A stretch of DNA of 8,690 nt from an uncultured Phascolarctobacterium sp. (lineage in GTDB: Bacteria; Bacillota; Negativicutes; Acidaminococcales; Acidaminococcaceae), in assembly GCA_900545535.1 (NCBI GenBank), contig UQZN01000033.1:1-8690 (forward strand), given 5' to 3'. Shown here piece after piece: positions 1-6,107 of the stretch. Made by a program: the position numbers and the translations under genes. Every line of letters starts with the position of its first letter. Within the stretch, counting starts at the first letter, position 1. Below the pieces are notes generated by a model. That model was not told the origin of the DNA. It saw only the letters and a list, made by a program, of their open reading frames with translations, and did not search any database.

Positions 1-225
1 GCTTGTAGTACCGCCGCTGATAATGACGCGGTTCTCTACAGCGTCACCGCTACTGTTCCTGCCGCCGTAGACGGTGCTTGTAGTACCGCCGCTGATAATG
101 ACGCGGTTCTCTACAGCGTCACCGCTACTGTTCCTGCCGCCGTAGACGGTGCTTGTAGTACCGCCGCTGATAATGACGCGGTTCTCTACAGCGTCACCGC
201 TACTGCTCCTGCCGCCGTAGACGGA
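1..225 (-). repeat. Three tandem 75-bp in-frame repeats in the surface-protein gene
   Basis: Units lie at 1-75, 76-150 and 151-225, with an exact 75-bp period (25 codons). The first two are identical. The third, which is the first to be translated, differs at 206 (changing Asn to Ser in the RNS/RSS position) and at 225. More copies may continue beyond the window. Near-perfect identity at the DNA level, not only the protein level, points to recent duplication or ongoing homogenisation. Gain or loss of whole units would keep the frame and change protein length. Confidence 0.95.
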
Positions 226-561
226 ACCCATCGTGCCACTCTTGATAAAAACTTTATTGTTCTTAGCGGCCTCTGTACCTTCTGTATAACCGCCATGAAC
301 ATCTTTATTCCCGCTATTGCCGATACTGGGGCTGTTACCGCCGCCATCGGTGCCGATAGTAACAATGTTATCAGTCAGAGACTGCTGCGGTTTTACATCG
401 CCATTACTGTCTTTAACCTTCTCATAATCTTCCTGTGTCACCACATTGATCACTTCGCCCGCCGCTGCCGGCCGGGCATAAAAGCTGCTGCCCAGCAGCA
501 GCCCCAGCATTAAACCTGCTAAAATCCTTTGGGTTAAAATACTTTCCCTCTTTTTCATCAT
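1..561 (-). CDS. Secreted VYGG-repeat surface protein (adhesin/autotransporter-like), N-terminal part only
   Basis: This reading frame runs off the left edge of the window, so only its first 187 codons are visible. The protein begins MMKKRESILTQR, then a hydrophobic stretch (about residues 12-27, rich in Leu and Gly) and ARPAAA followed by GEV. This is a typical Sec signal peptide, probably cleaved near residue 34. After a Gly/Asn/Ser-rich spacer come tandem 25-residue repeats of the form VYGGRNSSGDAVEN...VIISGGTTST, preceded by a diverged unit (HGGYTEG...VFIKSGTMG). Such short Gly-rich repeats suggest a beta-helical passenger of an autotransporter or similar adhesin; the C-terminal anchor that would prove this is outside the window. 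Two ATG codons are adjacent (561 and 558). The second is better spaced from the Shine-Dalgarno sequence. The gene follows map on the same strand but a terminator and its own promoter separate them. No product more specific than surface repeat protein can be supported. Confidence 0.8.
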   Translation of the reverse strand, partial: MMKKRESILTQRILAGLMLGLLLGSSFYARPAAAGEVINVVTQEDYEKVKDSNGDVKPQQSLTDNIVTIGTDGGGNSPSIGNSGNKDVHGGYTEGTEAAKNNKVFIKSGTMGSVYGGRSSSGDAVENRVIISGGTTSTVYGGRNSSGDAVENRVIISGGTTSTVYGGRNSSGDAVENRVIISGGTTS

Positions 562-572
562 TTCCCCTCCCC
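562..572 (-). promoter_or_regulatory. Ribosome binding site of the surface-protein gene
   Basis: On the minus strand GGGGAGGGG (572 to 564) precedes two consecutive ATG codons. From the GGAGG core the spacing is 4 nt to the first ATG (561) and 7 nt to the second (558). The second is therefore the likelier initiator, although both are in frame. Confidence 0.7.
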
Positions 573-639
573 GTTTTGCATAATTTATATTTTTAAACAA
601 TAGCACTGATTTTTATATAAAATAATGTTATTTATTTAA

Positions 640-668
640 ATTATAGCATAGACTTCCCCCCCCGGCAA
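640..668 (-). promoter_or_regulatory. Promoter of the surface-protein gene with a G8 tract in its spacer
   Basis: On the minus strand a perfect TATAAT (645 to 640) lies 17 bp downstream of TTGCCG (668 to 663), which matches the -35 consensus at four of six positions. The homopolymer of eight G (663 to 656) fills the -35-proximal side of the spacer; its first G is the last base of the -35 box. Transcription would start near 633 and leave an AT-rich leader of roughly 70 nt. Change in the tract length would alter the spacing of the two boxes. Confidence 0.7.
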
Positions 669-836
669 GACATTCACTTTTGCTATGAGTACAACGCCTG
701 CCGGTCTTGCTAGCGCTTTACGCCGCCGGCTTTACCACTGTCGGCGTCTGCGCAGGGCCTGTGCTAAGTTCGTTTTGCCGCTGCAACTGAAAAACAACCT
801 GAAAAAGCTGCACCCCTGCCTCGAAAAACAGACAGT
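669..836. other. Intergenic DNA with no supportable gene
   Basis: This is part of the 444-bp gap between map and the surface-protein gene. The frames open here (685-945 plus, 732-968 minus) have no convincing Shine-Dalgarno sequence, give low-complexity Arg- or Phe-rich products with no recognisable motif, and run through the terminator at 837-882. I see only short inverted repeats (for example GCCGG/CCGGC arms around 700-731) and nothing with a clear role. The stretch 883-1005 is likewise empty, apart from a CAGAGTT/AACTCTG pair at 903-909 and 938-944. Confidence 0.6.
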
Positions 837-882
837 AAAAAACACCTCCTGTTGTAGCCTAAAAACTACAGCAGGAGGTGTT
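837..882 (-). terminator. Rho-independent terminator downstream of map
   Basis: Arms at 841-857 and 866-882 form a 17-bp stem with a single G-T pair and an 8-nt loop. Read on the minus strand the stem is followed by six T (842 to 837). It lies about 124 nt beyond the map stop codon and upstream of the surface-protein promoter, so it separates the two transcription units. The plus-strand side has no T tract, so it is one-directional. Confidence 0.85.
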
Positions 883-1005
883 GTCAGCTCAGGAAAATAT
901 ACCAGAGTTGAAAGTTTTAGTATGGAATTTTTGGGGAAACTCTGAAAACATGGGGTCTCCTCGCACAAAATTTATCATTCCGGCAGAGGCGGGGCAAGCA
1001 TAGTA

Positions 1006-1866
1006 TCAGTAGGTCAGCACTTCGTTGCCGGTTTCTGTGATCAGCACCGTATATTCCCATTGCGCGCTCATACCGCCGTCCTGGGTATAGACGGTCCAGT
1101 CGTTGGCAGCGTCCACATAAACATCACGCTTACCGGTATTGATCATCGGCTCGATGGTAAAGATCATGCCCGGCACCAACAGCATCCCGGTCTTGCGTTT
1201 GCCCACATGGCAGATAAAGGGCTCCTCATGGAAGTCCACACCCACACCATGACCGCCGAATTCAGTGACGACGGAATAGCCATGCTTATGCGCAAAGCTG
1301 GACACAGCGGCGCCGATATCGCCGACAAAAGCCCACGGCTGCGCAGCTTCCAGGCCACGGCGCAGGCATTCTTTCGTGATCGCTACCAGATCCTGTTTCT
1401 TTTTATCGACCTTGCCGACCATAAACATCCTGGAGGCATCGGCATAATAACCGTTATAAATAGTGGAAACATCGACGTTGACGATGTCGCCGCTTTTGAG
1501 GACATCCTGCTCCGAAGGGATACCGTGACAGACCTGATCGTTGATCGAAGTGCAGACACTTTTGGGAAAGCCGCAGAAATTGAGCGGCGCCGGGATCGCG
1601 CCGTGGCTGACGGTATATTCGTGCACGATGGTATTGATCTCCTCCGTCGTCATGCCGGTTCTGATATTTTTTTCCACTTCGTCCAAAACTGCCGTATTGA
1701 TCTTGCAGGCCTCGCGGATACCGGCGATCTGCTCCGGCGTTTTCAGCATCACCCTGTCGGGCACTTCGTGCCCTGCCTTACGGTATAATTCGATCCTGTC
1801 GTCTATTTCCTGGTGGCAATCGGCATAGGCCTTACCGCTGCCGCACCAGCACAAATCAGTTGTCAT
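1006..1866 (-). CDS. map: Methionine aminopeptidase (type I) with N-terminal SEC-C motif
   Basis: The enzyme removes the initiator methionine from new cytosolic proteins using two metal ions. The 286-residue product carries all five metal ligands in their family contexts: D132 (NVDVS), D143 (YADAS), H206 (GGHGVG), E239 (TIEP) and E271 (WEYT). The substrate-side histidine H114 (VCHGIP) and H213 (DFHEEP) are also present. Residues 6-18 (CWCGSGKAYADCH) form a SEC-C zinc motif, an N-terminal extension known in many Firmicute MetAPs and probably involved in ribosome association. I chose the start at 1866 because AGGAGA lies 9 nt upstream and the SEC-C motif follows at once. The open frame continues to 1980, but that extra 38-residue stretch has no motif and crosses the promoter. 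It diverges from the dedA operon. Confidence 0.95.
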   Translation of the reverse strand: MTTDLCWCGSGKAYADCHQEIDDRIELYRKAGHEVPDRVMLKTPEQIAGIREACKINTAVLDEVEKNIRTGMTTEEINTIVHEYTVSHGAIPAPLNFCGFPKSVCTSINDQVCHGIPSEQDVLKSGDIVNVDVSTIYNGYYADASRMFMVGKVDKKKQDLVAITKECLRRGLEAAQPWAFVGDIGAAVSSFAHKHGYSVVTEFGGHGVGVDFHEEPFICHVGKRKTGMLLVPGMIFTIEPMINTGKRDVYVDAANDWTVYTQDGGMSAQWEYTVLITETGNEVLTY

Positions 1867-1950
1867 ATGTACTGTTCTCCTATCTGCATAAACTTTACTT
1901 GCCGCTGCCGCAGGCTGTTGCCTCCCGAAGCAGCTCTTAACGATAATGTC

Positions 1951-1959
1951 ATTATACCA
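1951..1959 (-). promoter_or_regulatory. Extended -10 promoter of map
   Basis: The minus strand reads TGG then TATAAT (1959 to 1951), a perfect -10 with the TGn extension. No good -35 is visible at 16-18 bp (TGAGAA is weak), as is usual for extended -10 promoters. The predicted start near 1944 gives a leader of about 78 nt to the ATG at 1866. Confidence 0.6.
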
Positions 1960-2004
1960 CAAAACATCTGATTTTCTCATATCAAATTCAGGTATTTTGT
2001 GGTA
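1955..2004. repeat. 10-bp inverted repeat spanning the divergent map/dedA promoters
   Basis: TACCACAAAA (1955-1964) and TTTTGTGGTA (1995-2004) are perfect inverted copies separated by 30 bp. Each arm overlaps the extended -10 element of one of the two divergent promoters. This could be a paired operator, or simply two similar promoters facing away from each other. Confidence 0.6.
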
Positions 2005-2008
2005 AAAT
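2000..2008 (+). promoter_or_regulatory. Extended -10 promoter of the dedA operon
   Basis: TGG followed by TAAAAT (2000-2008) mirrors the map promoter on the other strand. No convincing -35 is present. Start of transcription near 2015 would leave a leader of about 29 nt, with AAAGGAAG at 2026-2033 upstream of the ATG at 2044. Confidence 0.5.
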
Positions 2009-2043
2009 AAACTTAGTTTTCTGCGAAAGGAAGTAATCTGCTA

Positions 2044-2700
2044 ATGGAAGCTCTTTACTCTAATTTTTTTGAATATCTCCTGCATTTCGACCGCTATCTG
2101 CCCCTCGTCATGGATCAGTACGGCCACTGGATCTACGCGATCCTGTTCGTTATCGTTTTCTGCGAGACCGGCCTGGTCGTGACCCCGTTTCTGCCCGGCG
2201 ATTCGCTGCTTTTTGCCTGCGGCGCCCTGTCGGCCACAGCAGCAGGTCTTGACCTGACCACGCTCGTAATTATCTTTCTCGTTTCCGCAATTTTAGGCGA
2301 TGCCTGCAATTACATGATCGGCGAAGAATTCGGGCACCGGATACTGCGGAATTATCCCAAGCTCATCAAACCTGCACACATCAAGAAGGCCGAAGATTTT
2401 TATGCCAAGCACGGCCATAAAGCTATCTTCCTGGCCCGCTTTGCCCCTATCGTCCGCACGCTGGCGCCTTTTGTGGCCGGCATCGGCAGTATGCATTACC
2501 GTACTTTCGCGATCTATAATGTGACCGGCGCTGTGACCTGGGTCTTTTTATTCGTCGGCGGCGGTTACCTTTTCGGCAATATGCCCTGGGTAAAAAGCAA
2601 TTTTTCCCACGTTACGCTGGGCATCATCCTTTTCTCACTGATGCCTATTTTCTACGAAACCCACCTCAAAGGCTGGCTGGCCAAACGGAAAAACAAGTAA
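2044..2700 (+). CDS. DedA-family inner-membrane protein
   Basis: DedA-family proteins are polytopic inner-membrane transporters. Members have been shown to flip undecaprenyl phosphate back across the membrane, and E. coli members also support proton-dependent drug and pH tolerance. The 218-residue product has the family landmarks: FCETGLVVTPFLPGDSLLF (about 39-57), the GD...NYMIGEEFG segment (85-97) and FLARFAPIVRTLAPFVAG (129-146). E41, D53, R132 and R138 correspond to charged residues essential in E. coli YqjA. Hydrophobic segments fall near 29-48, 72-86, 155-178 and 188-204, and the tail is basic (AKRKNK). AAAGGAAG lies about 10 nt upstream of the ATG. It is first in an operon with the PLP enzyme 13 nt downstream. 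The family is certain; the substrate is inferred, and which paralogue it is cannot be told. Confidence 0.92.
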   Translation: MEALYSNFFEYLLHFDRYLPLVMDQYGHWIYAILFVIVFCETGLVVTPFLPGDSLLFACGALSATAAGLDLTTLVIIFLVSAILGDACNYMIGEEFGHRILRNYPKLIKPAHIKKAEDFYAKHGHKAIFLARFAPIVRTLAPFVAGIGSMHYRTFAIYNVTGAVTWVFLFVGGGYLFGNMPWVKSNFSHVTLGIILFSLMPIFYETHLKGWLAKRKNK

Positions 2701-2713
2701 AGGAAGTGGCGCT

Positions 2714-3748
2714 ATGTATTATTTTACCAGCGACTACACAGAGGGCGGGACGCCCGAAATACTGGAAGCACTGGCGGCAACCAATTTTGAACAGACCGGC
2801 GGTTACGGTATCGACCCCTACTGCGAAGCGGCAGCCTCGCTGATCAGAAAAGAATGCGGCCGCAGCGACATCGACGTCCATTTTATGACCGGCGGCACCC
2901 AGACCAACCTGACGATCATCTGTGCGGCGCTGCGGCCCTTCCACGGTGTTTACGGCACTGTGCAGAGCCATATCAACACGCACGAAGCCGGCGCGATCGA
3001 ACGTACCGGTCATAAAGTGCTCGACCTGCCTACCACGGACGGCAAAATCACCGCCGCCATGATCAGCGAACAGCACGAGCTGTATCTCAACGATCCCAGC
3101 CGTGAGCATCTGGTCCAGCCCAAAATGGTCTATATCTCGCAGCCGACCGAGATCGGTTCGCTGTACCATAAGGACGAGCTGGAAGCGCTGTACGCTGTCT
3201 GCAAGCGCTACGGGCTTTATCTTTTCATCGACGGCGCCCGCCTGGGCTACGGCCTGACAGCGCCTGACAATGATCTGACCCTGGCCGATATCACCAATAA
3301 CTGCGACGTCTTCTGCATCGGCGGCACCAAATGCGGCGCCCTGTTCGGCGAAGCGGCAGTTATCGTCAACCCGGCCTTAAAAGCCGATTTCCGCACGATC
3401 ATGAAACAGGGCGGCGCTGTTTTAGCCAAAGGACGCCTGCTGGGCCTGCAATTTGAAACGCTTTTTACAGACGGTCTTTATTATAAGATCTGCCGTCACG
3501 GTATCGACCTGGCCCTGCAGATCAAAGCCGCCGTCAAAGAGCGCGGCCTGGAATTCGTGACTGATTCTACTACTAACCAGCAGTTCATTATTTTCCCGCA
3601 AACGATGTATGACGAGCTGAGCAGGCACTTTGTCCTCGCACCCTGGGAATATCTCAGCGGCGACAGGATCGCTGCCCGCATCTGCACCAGCTGGGCCACA
3701 GACCCGGCCCAGGTCGACAAGCTGTGCGAATTGATCAAAACACTGTAA
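2714..3748 (+). CDS. ltaE: Low-specificity threonine aldolase-type PLP enzyme
   Basis: A fold-type I PLP enzyme of the threonine aldolase / beta-eliminating lyase family. These cleave L-threonine or L-allo-threonine to glycine and acetaldehyde in the cytosol. The 344 residues match the family's usual length. Visible landmarks are TGGTQTN (59-65, phosphate-binding loop), a His-rich turn SHINTHEAGA (85-94) supplying the residue that stacks on PLP, FIDGARLGYG (171-180) with D173 and R176, and the Schiff-base lysine K206 in GGTKCGALFGEA. Start ATG has AGGAAG seven nt upstream. The gene follows dedA by 13 nt with no promoter or terminator between, so co-transcription is expected, although no functional link is obvious. 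Threonine aldolase is the best call, but related aldolases or lyases on other beta-hydroxy amino acids cannot be excluded. Confidence 0.85.
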   Translation: MYYFTSDYTEGGTPEILEALAATNFEQTGGYGIDPYCEAAASLIRKECGRSDIDVHFMTGGTQTNLTIICAALRPFHGVYGTVQSHINTHEAGAIERTGHKVLDLPTTDGKITAAMISEQHELYLNDPSREHLVQPKMVYISQPTEIGSLYHKDELEALYAVCKRYGLYLFIDGARLGYGLTAPDNDLTLADITNNCDVFCIGGTKCGALFGEAAVIVNPALKADFRTIMKQGGAVLAKGRLLGLQFETLFTDGLYYKICRHGIDLALQIKAAVKERGLEFVTDSTTNQQFIIFPQTMYDELSRHFVLAPWEYLSGDRIAARICTSWATDPAQVDKLCELIKTL

Positions 3749-3770
3749 GTAAATACTGCTGCGGCAGAGA

Positions 3771-3806
3771 AAAAGCCTCTCAATAAAATTTTATTGAGAG
3801 GCTTTT
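3771..3806. terminator. Bidirectional palindromic terminator between convergent units
   Basis: AAAAGCCTCTCAATAAAA (3771-3788) and TTTTATTGAGAGGCTTTT (3789-3806) form a perfect 36-bp palindrome. The GC-containing core GCCTCTCAAT is flanked by T runs on both strands, so it can stop the ltaE transcript rightward and the response-regulator transcript leftward. The loop must form from the central A/T pairs. Confidence 0.9.
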
Positions 3807-3836
3807 ATTTATCAGCGCACCGAACGCAGTCCGGTC

Positions 3837-5966
3837 CTATTCACTTTCCGCCACGGTGATCTGCGACATAAACGGTTCTGCTTCCAGCTCCTTACCGTAA
3901 ATAACGCAATTATTTTTACCGCGCTTCTTCGCCTCATACAAAGCCTTATCTGCTTTATATAAAAGCGTTTTCTCGTCCGTACCGTCCACCGGATAGAACG
4001 ACACGCCTACAGACACCGACAGCGGCACCTGGATATCGGCTTCACGTCCCAGTCTTTCGATGCCGGCCCTCAGGTCGTCTGCTTTCAAAAGCGCCAGACC
4101 GCTGTCCCTGACATTCTGCATGATGATCAAAAACTCGTCGCCGCCGATACGGCAGACGATATCATTGGACCGGAACTGCCCGCTGATCTCATTGGCGATC
4201 CGGCACAGCACTTCATCACCGAACAAATGCCCGTGCCTGTCGTTGACCATTTTAAAATTATCAACGTCCAGAAACATGACCGCGGCCTTTTCCTTATGCG
4301 GCTCGCACAACAGCTGCTGCAGCAAACGCTCACCATAAGCCCGGTTGCCCAGCTTCGTTAAGGCATCGCTCTCAGCCTGCCTTTTCCACAGACCGATCTC
4401 ACGCTTCATCTTATCGATACTGATCATCCTGCCGACGATGCTGAGCATCACGCCATAATGTTCCTTGTCCCAGATCGAATTGACGTGGAGCCTGTACCAT
4501 TTTTCTTCGCCGAACTTGTCGATCAGCCGTACATCCTTGACATAGCCGCTGTTTTCTTCGGTCAAAGCATGCGTCAGGTCCCTCAGCTCCTGCAGGTCTT
4601 CCGGCAAAATGACCATACTGCCGCGCAGTGCCTCTCTGGCGTTATTAACAACACATTCGCCGCCAAAGACTTTTTTATATTCATCAGAAAAGATGATCAG
4701 ATCTTTTTCAACGTCATAATCAAAAATAATATCGCCGCTCATGGCAAACAGCGCCTTCTGTTTTTCACGCTCTATTTCCAAAAGCCGCGCGACACGGCTG
4801 TTTTTATCCATATCGCAGCTATAGCATTTTTTCCCGCTGAACTTTTCAGTATTGGGATGCTGATAATGATATACGACTGCCGGCAGCCCGTCATCCGACT
4901 GCAAAATTTCCGGCAGGCTCGGCGCGATCTTCAAAAAGCACTGCAGCAAATCAGGACTGAAAGCACCGCATTCGCCCTTTTCGATCATCTTGACCGATTC
5001 CTCATGGGTAAAAGCGCCTTTATAACAGCGGACACTGGTCAAAGCGTCATAGCAGTCGGCCAGCGCCACGATCTGCGCGTAAATGGGTATCTCTTTGCCG
5101 ATCAGGCCGTCGGGATACCCGCTGCCGTCCCATTTTTCATGGTGCCAGCGGCAAATATTATAGTGATAGCGGTATTGCTCTTTATTCTGCTTCAGGCTGT
5201 CGATGCTCTCCAGTATCTCGCAGCCGTACAGCGTATGCTCCTTCATGATCGCAAATTCTTCCGCCGTCAGACGGCCCGGCTTATTCAGGATATAGTCCGG
5301 GATCGCGATCTTGCCGATGTCATGCAGCGCCGCCGCCATCGAAATATCCTCGATCGTCTTATCGCTCATTTTATATTCGGCATTCTGCCGTCCCAGCTCC
5401 TTCAGCATGATCTTGGTAAGCTGACGGATGCGCTGGACGTGCTGTCCTGATTCACAGTCACGGAATTCGACGATCGTACTCAGCGTATCGATCATGGCCA
5501 CGTTAAAATTACGCAGCTGCTCGTTCTGCTTTTCGATCTTGTTCATCTGCTCCTGGACCAGATTCTCCAGCTTGTAACGGTAACGGTACAATTCAATGAT
5601 ATTATTGACGCGCTGACAGATATTATCAGGATTGAACGGTTTTAAAACAACGTCGACCACGCCCAGGCGAAAGCCTTTGGAAATAGCGTCATTGGACGAT
5701 TCGGCCGTGATCAGGAAGATAGGAGTTTTCTCGGTCAGGCCTTTGGCGTTCATGATTTCCAGCGCTTCCAGACCGTTCATGATCGGCATCACGATATCCA
5801 TCAGCACGATCGCAATTTCTTCGTGATACTGCTGCATCAGTTCTACAGCCGTTTTACCGTTATCTGCTTCCAATATTTCGTAGTCCCCGGCAAAAAGTTC
5901 ACACAGTATCGCCCGGTTAAGCTCTACGTCATCGACTATCAGAATTTTATCCTTTTGCTTCTCCAA
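3837..5966 (-). CDS. Response regulator with HD-GYP, PAS-like and GGDEF domains (c-di-GMP turnover)
   Basis: A 709-residue cytosolic signalling protein. REC is at about 7-125, with acidic pocket D12/D13, phospho-acceptor D57 (LMDIVMP), T87 and K109. A coiled-coil linker (about 130-155) leads to an HD-GYP phosphodiesterase domain (about 155-345) with H176, the HD pair H215/D216 (ALHDIGK), H244, H275/H276 and the GYP signature in WDGSGYPDG (279-287), plus D304. A Cys-containing segment KKCYSCDMD (379-387) precedes a PAS-like region (about 400-515) ending in a PAC-type strand (DVRLIDKFGEEKWYRLHV). The C-terminal GGDEF domain (about 530-692) has metal-binding D567 (FLDVDNFK), an intact GGDEF (608-612) and an RxxD inhibitory site (R599-D602) five residues before it. 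By motif both cyclic di-GMP synthesis and hydrolysis are possible. The start is TTG at 5966. No histidine kinase is adjacent, so it is an orphan regulator here. Confidence 0.93.
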   Translation of the reverse strand: MEKQKDKILIVDDVELNRAILCELFAGDYEILEADNGKTAVELMQQYHEEIAIVLMDIVMPIMNGLEALEIMNAKGLTEKTPIFLITAESSNDAISKGFRLGVVDVVLKPFNPDNICQRVNNIIELYRYRYKLENLVQEQMNKIEKQNEQLRNFNVAMIDTLSTIVEFRDCESGQHVQRIRQLTKIMLKELGRQNAEYKMSDKTIEDISMAAALHDIGKIAIPDYILNKPGRLTAEEFAIMKEHTLYGCEILESIDSLKQNKEQYRYHYNICRWHHEKWDGSGYPDGLIGKEIPIYAQIVALADCYDALTSVRCYKGAFTHEESVKMIEKGECGAFSPDLLQCFLKIAPSLPEILQSDDGLPAVVYHYQHPNTEKFSGKKCYSCDMDKNSRVARLLEIEREKQKALFAMSGDIIFDYDVEKDLIIFSDEYKKVFGGECVVNNAREALRGSMVILPEDLQELRDLTHALTEENSGYVKDVRLIDKFGEEKWYRLHVNSIWDKEHYGVMLSIVGRMISIDKMKREIGLWKRQAESDALTKLGNRAYGERLLQQLLCEPHKEKAAVMFLDVDNFKMVNDRHGHLFGDEVLCRIANEISGQFRSNDIVCRIGGDEFLIIMQNVRDSGLALLKADDLRAGIERLGREADIQVPLSVSVGVSFYPVDGTDEKTLLYKADKALYEAKKRGKNNCVIYGKELEAEPFMSQITVAESE

Positions 5967-5975
5967 GCCTGTCTG

Positions 5976-5983
5976 CCTCCTTT
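5976..5983 (-). promoter_or_regulatory. Shine-Dalgarno that fixes the TTG start of the response regulator
   Basis: AAAGGAGG (5983 to 5976 on the minus strand) lies nine nt upstream of TTG at 5966. No ATG or GTG lies between it and the REC domain's first strand (KILIVDD), so the TTG start is well supported. Confidence 0.85.
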
Positions 5984-6051
5984 GGCGGTTATTTTAGTCG
6001 CAGATTACAAGCAACTGTAAAATTTATAACAATAACAATTCTATATGTTCT

Positions 6052-6080
6052 ATTATATTATTTTTTTACATTTTATACAA
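6052..6080 (-). promoter_or_regulatory. Promoter of the response-regulator gene
   Basis: The minus strand shows TTGTAT (6080 to 6075), 17 bp, then TATAAT (6057 to 6052) in a very AT-rich 140-bp gap. The -35 is weak (three of six). Initiation near 6045 leaves a leader of about 79 nt. I see no terminator between the upstream alaX-type gene and this promoter, so read-through is possible. Confidence 0.55.
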
Positions 6081-6107
6081 TAAAAACTTCTTCTTACAAA
6101 TAAAATA

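Noticed and set aside
903..944. CAGAGTT/AACTCTG inverted repeat as a regulatory site
   Set aside because: A 7-bp stem with a 28-bp loop in AT-rich DNA is easily expected by chance and has no T run or promoter association.
732..968. Minus-strand open frame after map (and the plus-strand frame 685-945)
   Set aside because: The minus frame starts at a TTG without a ribosome binding site and reads straight through the terminator hairpin at 837-882; the plus frame is Arg- and Cys-rich without motifs.
1060..1788. Long plus-strand open frame of 242 codons opposite map
   Set aside because: It is antisense to a clear methionine aminopeptidase with all catalytic residues; the His/Asp/Arg-rich product shows no domain and the frame is a shadow of the map codon usage.
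1867..1980. N-terminal extension of map to the upstream ATG at 1980
   Set aside because: It would span the extended -10 at 1951-1959 and place 38 featureless residues before the SEC-C motif, while the ATG at 1866 has a good Shine-Dalgarno sequence.
4458..5450. Plus-strand open frame of 330 codons opposite the response regulator
   Set aside because: It is antisense to the HD-GYP and PAS-like regions, starts without a ribosome binding site, and shows no recognisable motif.
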